From Tritrichomonas musculus (taxonomy: Eukaryota; Parabasalia; Tritrichomonadida; Tritrichomonadidae), in contig JAPFFF010000004.1 of the NCBI GenBank assembly GCA_039105265.1, forward strand, positions 5,270,001-5,334,000: a stretch of DNA of 64,000 nucleotides, given 5' to 3'. How positions within the stretch are numbered: position 1 is the stretch's first letter; the number at the start of each line of letters is the position of its first letter. The position numbers were made by a program, and so were the translations under genes. The notes under the pieces are model-generated. The model made no database searches. It saw nothing but the letters and a program-made list of their open reading frames with translations, and was not told the origin of the DNA. Shown piece by piece: positions 30,001 through 39,000 of the stretch.

Positions 30001-31094
30001 AATAGTATAACATCCAGTGCACGCCAATGATAATCTCTTATATATGATCTTGTATAAATTTCAAGCTCAAAAATTCTTTTGGTAACATCGAATGAAATAT
30101 TACTTTCATCGATATATTTAATATATTTTTTATATTTTATTATATCAACAGTAGATGTGATTAATGATGTATCCTCTCGAAGCAAACGAACAATATCTGA
30201 AAAAGTTGGTCTTTGTGAAGGATCTCGATTCCAACATTTTTGAATTAATTGATTGATTGAATTTGGGATATTAGCATTATTTTTTGGCATTTCACCATTT
30301 TTTATAGAAAAAACCAGTTCTGATTGATTTTCATTCTCAGGAAAAGGTTTTCTATCATTTAGAATCTGGAACATTAATATTGAAAATGAAAAAACATCAC
30401 TACTTTTACTGTATTCTAAATTACTTAAAACTTCTGGAGCAGAATAAATGATCGGACCTCTTAGTTTTGAAAAATTTTTTTTAAAAGAAAGTTGGTATGA
30501 ATTTTCAAATCCAGAAATTTTTGGAATAGAATCTTTGTTTAAAAAAATATTTTCTAAACTTAAATTACAATGTATAATATCATTTGAATGCAAATATTCC
30601 ATTCCGGCTGCAATTCCATATAAAATAATAAGTTTTTGAGTATCATCAAATTTCTTCAAATTATTGATAATTCTTTCATGACCAATATATTTTTCTAATG
30701 AATTTTGTAATTGTTCATTAATAATGATAGGTTTTTCAGAATCAATACCTGTTGGATTGTATGTAATATATTTAATTATTGAAGGATGACATAATTTGAT
30801 GTTAATATTACCATATTGGCATAAACCCATAATTGCATCACTCATTGTATTTTTGTCATATTTTACTGACTTGATACTGTATATTATATTATCTTTTTTA
30901 TGATGGATTTGATTGACCTGAAAAAGTAAATTAGAACTAATTGTTTTTTCAATTTCAAAATTAGACAGATCTAAATTCGTATCTAAAAATTGCATTTGAT
31001 CAGCAAAGTTTTTGATCTCTAAAAAAAAAATTAAACTTTTTAAACATATTGAAAATTGAATGGATTTATACGGCATTTTTATTTTATATGGCAT
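27018..31094 (-). CDS. Four tandem TKL (pseudo)kinase domains
   Basis: 1358 residues in one frame. Domain 1 (about 43-307) has HCN for HRD (175-177) and GFE for DFG. Domain 2 (385-640) has HRD (505-507) but GFD for DFG and no beta-3 Lys (SAIIQ). Domain 3 (710-990) has a beta-3 Lys (CIKW), HRD (854-856) and GFD. Domain 4 (1065-1325) has AAKS and DFG (1216-1218) but HCN for HRD. No domain keeps the full K/D/D set, so the whole protein looks like a multi-pseudokinase scaffold. Each domain is followed by the linker FITxTxDExxYxxYIxYID. The C-lobes of domains 2 and 3 are identical even at the DNA level. The N-terminus (FSICLKSLIFFLEI) is weakly hydrophobic; Met7 is an alternative start. Confidence 0.88.
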   Translation of the reverse strand: MPYKIKMPYKSIQFSICLKSLIFFLEIKNFADQMQFLDTNLDLSNFEIEKTISSNLLFQVNQIHHKKDNIIYSIKSVKYDKNTMSDAIMGLCQYGNINIKLCHPSIIKYITYNPTGIDSEKPIIINEQLQNSLEKYIGHERIINNLKKFDDTQKLIILYGIAAGMEYLHSNDIIHCNLSLENIFLNKDSIPKISGFENSYQLSFKKNFSKLRGPIIYSAPEVLSNLEYSKSSDVFSFSILMFQILNDRKPFPENENQSELVFSIKNGEMPKNNANIPNSINQLIQKCWNRDPSQRPTFSDIVRLLREDTSLITSTVDIIKYKKYIKYIDESNISFDVTKRIFELEIYTRSYIRDYHWRALDVILFPAFDPNLNIKKYKINYTGINNLNLSSALIENIETKDMYSAIIQKHELKNFFKEEIINFYQKVDIISKLNHPAIIKFIGYSPFDFKGHPKPVILEEAITGTLFLEIEDSNPNSPWNDTAKLIYIYGIAAGMEYLHSHDIIHRDLKPENIYHNDDMFPKISGFDISKIIDKTKNTEYKEKIKGTPAYIAPEIYNKCEYSKSSDVYAFSLIMYEILTGHRPYYEFHSAKEISHEIINKGTRPSFDIPIGTSYRKLIERCWSQEPNERPTFSEIVQLLRTDSSFITDTIDETSYHEYIQYIDNYPVSFNSNIHVQELDDIMKFKIHTFPDIDIKINLYGIYQTEKYNLSLDFDFYNISNVYNQGPAVKASFWKISNFTEKRTNKKYCIKWPKAVIHYKYKHAFINFFRQLNILLQLDHPSILKFIGYSPVNIKKKKPVTAFVMEYAPNDTLRKILDSVKSQDPNEYWNDTAKLIDIYGIAAGMEYLHSHDIIHRDLKPENIYHNDDMFPKISGFDISKIIDKTKNTEYKEKIKGTPAYIAPEIYNKCEYSKSSDVYAFSLIMYEILTGHRPYYEFHSAKEISHEIINKGTRPSFDIPIGTSYRKLIERCWSQEPNERPTFSEIVQLLRTDSSFITDTIDETSYHEYIQYIDNYPVSFNPNQGINQLNDFLSIKSIGLPEFGDIVNIKDIYTTEANSISLTFDVINLNRFELKKTIHKGKKCKIFNIIEKEAGISYAAKSFPMEFNTLIISQIISVLSKLNHPSIIKFIGYSPINFKDKAKPMIVFDLAQNESLDKILEIERNGLKITDWDDTRKLICILGIAAGMLYLHSHNIIHCNLRPSNILLDEFLLPKITDFGYSKILSENSICCSIGYHSFQEGCFAPEIISSGQVSKASDVYDFSLVIYEILTGEKPYFNDHHKPHIITEKIPLSYRNLIQKCLSHEQEKRPIFDEIVNLLINDQAFITDKVDKELFGNYLEYINEYPISFIKEQNYMPKK
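28038..28588 (-). repeat. 551-bp identical kinase C-lobe segment, copy in domain 3
   Basis: Identical base for base, as far as I can read, to 29085-29635 (offset 1047). It covers the catalytic loop to the linker. Identity stops sharply at both ends. Confidence 0.85.
29085..29635 (-). repeat. 551-bp identical kinase C-lobe segment, copy in domain 2
   Basis: Partner of 28038-28588. The N-lobes on either side of the two copies are strongly diverged. Confidence 0.85.
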
Positions 31095-31359
31095 TTTTAT
31101 TTTATACTTTCCAATGAATTTGATAATTAAATTAAGAGTATTATTTTAAGTATAATAAATATATTATAAAACACCTTAAAATAAAAAAACAGTACCTTAT
31201 ATTATAAATATATATTTTATTCTGGATTCAAAGAGATCAATGTATTGCCTGAAACAAATACAAGCAAAATTGAATAATTATTGGCTCTTCAACATGTTGT
31301 GAAACAAAGAAAAAAAACTTGTGATAATTTTAGTTGATTCCAAAGATACAATTACTTTC

Positions 31360-31490
31360 GCGGAGAGAAGTAACAGAAGAAGGAATTGTAACTGAGTTAA
31401 GTGAAGAACATCGAGAAAATGACATTTTACAAATAGTTGTTTCAGAAGAAGGAATTGTAACTGATTTAAGTGATAAATAATTGGAATATA
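31360..31490 (+). pseudogene. Short coding relic with internal duplication
   Basis: One frame reads REVTEEGIVTELSEEHREND, ILQIVVSEEGIVTDLSDK and stop. The words EEGIVTELS/EEGIVTDLS come from a direct DNA duplication (31376-31413 and 31443-31480, 67 bp apart). No start codon; family unknown. Confidence 0.3.
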
Positions 31491-31599
31491 ATTGCTTAAA
31501 AATCTTTGTTAGGCACTTTTTTTATCTTTCTGCTTGATAAATAAAGGCGGTGCGAGAATATATTGCTATTCTTGTTTAAATAAATTGTGTCTGACAAGG

Positions 31600-31955
31600 A
31601 AGTTCGACGTCAAGCATCGGATCGTCAATAGTTCCTTTATCAAGATCAACAACACACATACTCTGCGGTAGAGAAATTGATGGCATTGATAAATGCAAGG
31701 AAAAGGGGCTTCAAGCATTGGAAGAAGGCGAGGCGTATTTGGAACAATAAGAAGAAGGGCTCATGCAGCAAGAACAAAAAGCGTAAAGATGAAGATCTTT
31801 ACTTCTGAAAATCTTATGATGTTCAAGTAATACTCCAATTCCTGGCCATCTTGTTGTTCCTTTTTCAACTTCTAGATATGGTAAAGTTAGACCATATTGT
31901 ACTTCATGGTACTGAATATCTCTTTCACCTTCTGGATTTACAGAAGAGAATTCAA
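31600..31955. pseudogene. Coding relics of unknown families
   Basis: The plus strand about 31660-31780 reads REIDGIDKCKEKGLQALEEG, EAYLEQ, stop, EEGLMQQEQKA. The minus strand 31820-31955 reads SFEFSSVNPEGERDIQYHEV, QYGLTLPYLEVEKGTTRWPG. Both are coding-like and slightly richer in GC, without starts. Nothing recognised. Confidence 0.3.
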
Positions 31956-32053
31956 ATGAGAAAATAAATAATTAATATAAAATTCATCTGAACTAAATAA
32001 AATATAGGTTTTAAACCCCCTATAATTTCTCAAAAATGTGGACATAAAGAGTA

Positions 32054-32532
32054 GACTTGTTATTCTCCGATTCTCGAGATCGATAATTGATTGACTTTTT
32101 GATATCGATACATAAATATACACAGATTCTCGAGATCGATTTCAGAGATCGAGAATTTTTTTTCTCAGCTTTTGATATCAGGATTTTCAATTAAACTTTT
32201 TGATAAAAATATGATCCTATTTTAATCTCAAATATTTCATAAAAAAAAAAAAAAAGTATTTTTTGATTTTAATCTTAAAATAAACCTCAATACATTACAT
32301 TATATATTTTTAAATATTATAAAATCACAAATACCAATTATAAAAAAAGATAAATCAGTTTGAGATCTCGAGATCTCGGTAATTGATATCAAGTTTACAA
32401 TTATTTTTATATCACATTTCATGTCTGATATCTTGATAATCGATAATCTCGATATCAGATTTCTAAACTGATAATCGAGTATCAGATGCAAAAAAGTGAC
32501 GTTTTTGATATCGATTCTCAAAATAACAAGTC
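32054..32532. mobile_element. TA-flanked MITE (Tc1/mariner-type inference), complete copy
   Basis: A 479-bp element with ends GACTTGTTATT...AATAACAAGTC, bounded by TA on both sides (32052-32053 and 32533-32534). The interior is rich in CTCGAGATC/GATATCGAT words. It has no transposase. The short frames predicted within it are artefacts. It is homologous over more than 400 bp, in inverted orientation, to 55525-55944. AAAAAAGTGAC lies at 32490-32500, about 35 bp from the right end. Confidence 0.75.
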
Positions 32533-32534
32533 TA

Positions 32535-34253
32535 ATAAAGAGTTAGAATTTTATTTTGGTTTATTATGCAATAATATATATAGAAGCGATATATATGATT
32601 CAATATGGAAACAATAATCCAAATAATCCGACATTTCGATTTTATTTTTTCATCTTCAGCAATAGAAAAAATGCTAAAATTTCAATTTTTGGTTCGAATG
32701 CTATATTTGTTTATATCAACTATTAAGTGCTTAACATATTGATATATTTCATTTATTATCAAAGTCTTTGTATCTAAAGAAAAATCCAAAATAAATAAAA
32801 ATTTTTAAAATGGTGGTGACATTTAGCCCCAAAAATTCAATTGAAATTTTTTGGGGAAAATGGTAAAAATTTGGGGGCTATTTGGACAAGTATCATTATT
32901 TCTAGATCTATGAAAATAATTCTTATGTTTCATGTATTTAAAATAGTATCTAACAAGGAGTATTTTTCAACTTATGAACCAAAAATGAAATATTTGGATA
33001 GTAAGCTAACAAAGTTGAAATTTGAGTAAAATTTTGAAAATTTTATTATTTTAATCAAAATCATTTATAACTTCAATAATTATATTTCAAATCAACTTTT
33101 ATCCAATATATAATGCATAATATATGATAATAATGATATAAAATGGATTTTTATTAGAGAGGTCTTTGGGCCATTTCTGATTATCATATAATTACATTTT
33201 TTTTAATACCTCAAATAAATAAAAGAAATAAGTAAATCTATCTATTATACAATAGTTAATACTACAAGACAAATTAAATGGAAATGGATTATTTGATTAT
33301 TATTTCAAAATAAGTTTTTTTGTTGATCGTTTAAAATTTTATATTGTTTTGAATTTAATCATGCTTTTGCGCATACATAATTACTTGAGATTTCTCTGAT
33401 TGATTAAATTATATAAAATGCTCTTTTATATACATACATTTAGTATTTTTACGAGTTAATTGCATAAATATCATTAGTTATCAAGATAATAAAATTGAAA
33501 AAATACAATAAATCAGCAAATTTGATTTTTCACTATAATCTTCAGAAGCAATTTTAAGAATCTGTCTAAAATTTATTTATATATTAAAATATAAATAAGT
33601 AATCATCAAAAGATTTTTTAAAAATCATTTAGGTAAAAAAATTTACCACTCTTTTTATGATACTATTTTAAACGGTCACTTCAGTTATAGTAAATTAAGG
33701 AAATTTTCATTATATAAATCAAATGAATGAAACCTTTATAATAAAACAAATATAAATATAGGCAAAGATTATTTTCAAAATAAAATTAAGATAAAACTTT
33801 TCAATATAAACGAGAACAAATAGAATTATTTTTTTCTTTTCAATGTTGAAAAAAATTTTCTTTTTAAATGCTATGCATCAATTCATTTGTGCTTCATATT
33901 ATATGTATATTGCTGAATATATTGATATACTTTGTTTTTAAATAAATATCATATATATCGAGAAAAATTGAATTTTATATTTTTTAAAATTTTTTTACTA
34001 AAAAAAAGTGTTACCATAAAAAATTCCGTTACCATATTAAATTCACTACTGTAATAAAATATGAAAAATCAAAGTCAATTTTAAATTCGAAATTTAAGTC
34101 GATCTCTATTTTAAATCTCAACTTTATTTTGCAGCACTAAATAAATACGTGCTCCTTAATATGTTTTCAGTGTAATTATCTTATGAAAACCTTTGATCAT
34201 TTGAAATTCACATACTTTTATATATATTTCATCTCTTTATATGAATTACTTAT

Positions 34254-34287
<34 letters not shown>

Positions 34288-34389
34288 GCTTTTCCAATTC
34301 CACGTAGCACTTTTTGAGAGCCGATCTTTTAAAATTCTTCTTCTTCTTTTTCATTAATTTAATCTTTTAAAATTAATTTATTATTTAAA
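32535..34389. other. Long AT-rich intergenic region with a palindrome and A tract
   Basis: No gene seen. At 32827-32856 there is a near-perfect 30-bp palindrome (CCCCAAAAATTCAATTG and its complement, one base unequal), with a further GGGGGCT at about 32873-32879 that complements AGCCCC. An A run of nearly 30 ends at about 34285. Confidence 0.55.
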
Positions 34390-34908
34390 TTATTTGTTTA
34401 GAATCCAATACAAAACAGGGAATTTAAATAATAATAAACGGTCGTCATGCATATATTCGAGAAGATGGTTACTTATGATATTTTCATACGTTTGTTTGTC
34501 ATAAATAGTGTTATATTGATAGGTTAATATAAATTCAACAACAACTTCGCGTCGATGCTTATTGATATATTCTGCGGTAACATCAATCAAACGCTCAATT
34601 TCATATTTTCGTCCTAAATAATTAAGAATTGTGACATTTTCTTTGGAAATTCCAACTCGCTCACGATGAACAAATTTGATGAATGTATCAATGGTTTTTT
34701 CATCAATCTCAAGATATTTCATTTCGTCTTCATCAATGAGTGGAATATCTTTATCGTGCTCGATTTCCATTTCATTTCTTAGAAAATATTGGGAATAACC
34801 TTTGAATAAATCGAAATTGATAGGATATTTTTTATTTTTATAGGTAAAATAATATGTATATGGTAAATCATCTTGAATTTGATAAAATTCTTCTTCTCCT
34901 CCTTGCAT
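34390..34908 (-). CDS. BTB-like domain protein, short
   Basis: 172 residues from an ATG at 34908. The first 110 residues follow the BTB/POZ-like pattern that heads many trichomonad ankyrin and kinase proteins: YYFTYKNKKYPINFDLFKGY, SQYFLRN, DIPLIDEDEMKYLEIDEKTI, DTFIKFVHRERVGISKENVT, ILNYLGRKYEIERLI. The remaining part (EYINKHRREVVVEFILTYQY) is the start of the helical linker usually followed by further domains, but here the protein ends at WILNK. It may be a stand-alone adaptor or a 3'-truncated gene. A relic of a relative lies at 23470-23575. Confidence 0.7.
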   Translation of the reverse strand: MQGGEEEFYQIQDDLPYTYYFTYKNKKYPINFDLFKGYSQYFLRNEMEIEHDKDIPLIDEDEMKYLEIDEKTIDTFIKFVHRERVGISKENVTILNYLGRKYEIERLIDVTAEYINKHRREVVVEFILTYQYNTIYDKQTYENIISNHLLEYMHDDRLLLFKFPVLYWILNK

Positions 34909-35179
34909 ATTAAAGATTTTTTGTAAAATTTTAAACCGTCAACAAATTTTTATAAACAAAAAGTCAGAGTATAAACCCAAATGTTCAATTAATTTTTTTA
35001 CATAAAGTTGCTTTTACCTCATAAATAAAATATTCGTGCACTATTAATTAATTATTTCAGACTCGATATGATGAAAATATTTGATGAATAAAGCATGAAG
35101 GAAAATGTCGAAATAATTATAACCCAATAGGCCAATAAAATTGAATACATATATACATTAAAGCTCACTTCAAGTAATT
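34909..35179. other. AT-rich intergenic spacer
   Basis: No feature recognised. Confidence 0.4.
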
Positions 35180-35686
35180 TTTAAAAAGTATTATACTCTC
35201 TGAATATTTTGGCGAATTTGTTTTAATTGCAGAAGTTGAAGGATATGATTCTATTGACGACATAATAACTTTTTTTTACAACAGACTCTTCAAATAAAGT
35301 AAAAATTGTGAATCCAGATAAAGGATTTCCGTTTTTCTTTAGGCCGAAAGCAGAATTAAATACATTATATCAAGAATTTCCTAGTTTACACAGAACAGTT
35401 TTGTTTGTAAGATTGCACATTGTTTTATGAAGATCACAACCCACTTAATAAACTAGAAATGTACCAAATTCATCTTATCATAAGAGATCCAAACAATCTT
35501 GACATTTATAATTCATTTTTTCAGGATTCAATTAATAGAAATAAAATTCCATCAAATCATCCAAGAATTAAGAGCGATCGAGCCACTTTTTTAAATTTTA
35601 AGGTAGATTTAAAGTTTATAAGGTCAAAAATATATACATTTAACATTGGCTGCCAATTTGCAATATATTTTGTATGGAATATTTAA
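35180..35686 (+). pseudogene. Decayed gene of unknown family
   Basis: Coding-like text runs through two frames: EYFGEFVLIAEVEGYDSIDD, then KIVNPDKGFPFFFRPKAELN TLYQEFPSLHRTVLFV, and finally an open stretch of about 85 codons (FYEDHNPLNKLEMYQIHLII, RDPNNLDIYNSFFQDSINRN). There is no clean start. The family is not recognised. Confidence 0.35.
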
Positions 35687-36081
35687 AGAAATATAAAAAA
35701 ATGCTCATTATTTTTGGGAGAAAATCTTTTTAATATATAATTTTAAAATATGTGAATTTATTAACATTTTGTTTTTAAAAATAATTATTTGTTAATTATA
35801 TATTATAAAAACAATTTATACAAATGAGTACGTTTATTTAACTTTTTGATAAAACAAGTGAAGTGAAATTCAAGAAGATATACGTTATTATCAATATCAT
35901 ATTTCCAAAATAAATTGGTATTTTATAATAAATAAGTAGTTTTAATGAATAATTTAAATGAATTATATATTATTTAAAACTAAAAAAATGTTTTATTTTG
36001 GTAATAAAAAGATAATGATGAAAGAAATATAAAATAAAAAAATTTTCAAAATTTTGAATAGTTTTTATATAGATTTTATTG

Positions 36082-39000
36082 ATGAATTTTATTAGATTCA
36101 TTAATAATAATTCGAAGCCAATTATTCCTGATTCTCATGATATAGATACATCATTTATTTTTAAAAGCATGAGCAAATTATTTACAATAACAACAAATAA
36201 TGGATCCTGTAATTTTAATATTGAAATGTTAAAAGATACAAGTCCTGTAATAGCTAATTTTATAAAAAATGATCTTCAAAATTTACAATATCATTTAAAT
36301 ATTGATGATGAACGAAATATTTTGAGTAAATTTGATCAATTATATCAAGGACAAGTTGTTCATTTAGATAAAGCAGATTTATCAATTGCAGAACAAATAA
36401 TCAGAAATTTAGATATAAAATGTATTTATCCTTTTAACCAATTTTTAATTCAGCATGATTTAGATTACGATATTATAATTGATGACCAAAGCTTTATTGA
36501 ATTTCTTCACAAAGACCATTTAAAAACTTTTACAATTACCACCAACAAAAATGAATACAAGTGTAATATATTTGGAATTTGTTCATCAAAAGTAATTCGT
36601 GAATATATTGACAAAAATCCGACCAAAAAAGAATTCAAATATGACTTTGACGATGAATTTGGTGAATTTCAAATAATTTGTAATATATTCAATTTTGAAA
36701 CTTATTCGATAACTGCTGACAATATGAATTTACTCAAAGAAATATGCGGTCATTTACAAATTGAAAATATTTCAGAGAAAATTGATCGTTTTATTCACAA
36801 ATATGACAAATTTCATGACAAAATAGACAAGCAACAGGATGTTATTGACACAATTGAAAATTTATTCGATTTACTTTATCATATTAAAGAAAAAACCGTT
36901 AATTTTGTGGCTGAATTCATTGTTCAATCTTTTTGGTGCCAAACGGAAGAAAACGTCCAAGAATTAGCGGCTTTTATTCTCCAAGTTGTCAATTCTGACA
37001 TTAGACTGCATCCATATTTAACTGATTTATTGAAGAAACTTGATAATGAATCGAATGAGAAAAACAATTTGAAAAAATTGATACCTTTCATTGTCAAAAA
37101 ATTGAAATTTTCATTTAAAACCACTTTTTATGAATGCGCATTTATTTATCATTTATTAAAAAGTGAAATAATATCAAGAGAAACAATATTGTGCCAATTG
37201 CAAAATCTTAAAAAGAAAATAGGTGTCAGTCCTCTATTAGTTTCTGATTCAAATATTGGAAGTCTTTCGTTATCTGATTCTGACAGTTCTGAATATTCTT
37301 ATTCAATTCAAAATTTTGATAAATTTTTCTTTGAGAGTAATTTTTTTCAATTCTTAACTTTGTGGTTTTTACCTGAAATGTTTGCGGTCAATTGTTTTGA
37401 TCAAGAATATATAGAGAATGATGAAGTAATCTCATTTGTTGAATCCTTCTTGCCTGACAATCTCGATGAATACAAAAGAATAAGAGACAAAGGAGAACCG
37501 ACAGATGAGCTTACAATTGCACTAAGAAATGATGATATTGATACTTTGCAATCTATAATTTCAAGTCATTCAAATTTGAAAAATGAAGAATTAATTGTTC
37601 CATTCAATATGTTCGAATCTTTTGTGCCAAACGGAAAAACAAATTATTTGAATTATGCTGCTGCATATGGTTCAATTAAATGCTTTAAATATTTGTTGTT
37701 GAATTATTTAAAATGTGATCGTTCGACTTTTTCTTTTGCACTTTTTGGCGGCAATATTGAAATTATTAAAATTGTTGATAATCAAAAACTAGGTTTGAAT
37801 GAAAATGATCTCAGTTCTGAAAGCGAATATGACAGTCTTAGTCATGATGATTTTCAATTTAATTCTGAAAGTAGAGAATCAAAATATGACAAAATTATTC
37901 CTTCGATTTGCAACCATCAGAATGACTTATTTGATTGGATATTTGGCTCTAAAATCTCATCAAAACAATTGAATGATAAAATGATGAATAAACTATTGAT
38001 TGTTTCAGTTCAAACTGGCAATGTTCATTCTTTCATTGAAATTCTTAGTAAAAGATATGACATATCAAATGAAATGGCTAACACTTTATATAACATTGCT
38101 TGTTTTAAAGGATTTTACCGATTATCAAAGATCATTTTTAGAACTTTCAGCAAAGGAAGACAACATAGTTTTTCATTCAATTCTGCCGCATCTGTTTCAT
38201 TTGGAAATCTTTCGATTTTTAAATTTTCTTTAAATTTATTAAAAACAAATAAAAAGCTTGAAAATGCTTTCATTTTAGCAGTCAAAAGAAATAACAAAAA
38301 TATCATTGAATACTTCTTTGAAAAAGTTGTTGGAAAAGGTTTTAAATTTAGTCTGAAATCGGCAAATAAAGCATTGAATTATTCTGTTATGTCTAAATCA
38401 TCTGATTTATTCATCTATTTGAAAGAAAAGTTTGAAGGGAAATGCCATATTTCTTTTAATTTTTCTCTAATTGGTGATTCTCTTTTGAGACAATCTTGTA
38501 AATTCTGTAATTTTGAAGCATTTAAATATATTTTCGAAGAAATTTATCCAAAAACAAAAAGAGAAGATTTCAAAGTGTCTTTATATTTCTCTGAAGCAGT
38601 TGATTCAGGATCAATTGAATTATGTCAATATTTAATTGATAGCAAACTTTATATTGACTATAATTTTCTTTTAAATTCATTAGATCAATATTCTTTAATT
38701 AATGAAGATATTGTATCATTAATAGTTCATAATTGTAATCCAAGTTTAAAAGATCAACTTCTTCATTATTATTTTAATTTTTCATTGCAGCACAAATTAT
38801 ATAGTCTTGTTGAATTTCTGTTAAAACAAAATATTTATGATGAAAATGCTCTATTTTATGCTGTTTTAAATAGTGACATTCAAATGGTCAATTTAATCTT
38901 GAAATATAAAAATGATCCAATTTTTATTAATAGAATGTATAATAAAGACACAGCTCTTAATATGGCTGTTAATATTGGTCATGTTAAAATAGTTAAAGCT

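Noticed and set aside
31938-32521. Two short minus-strand frames
   Set aside because: The first overlaps the left end of the complete TA-type MITE and the second lies within it; neither shows any domain.
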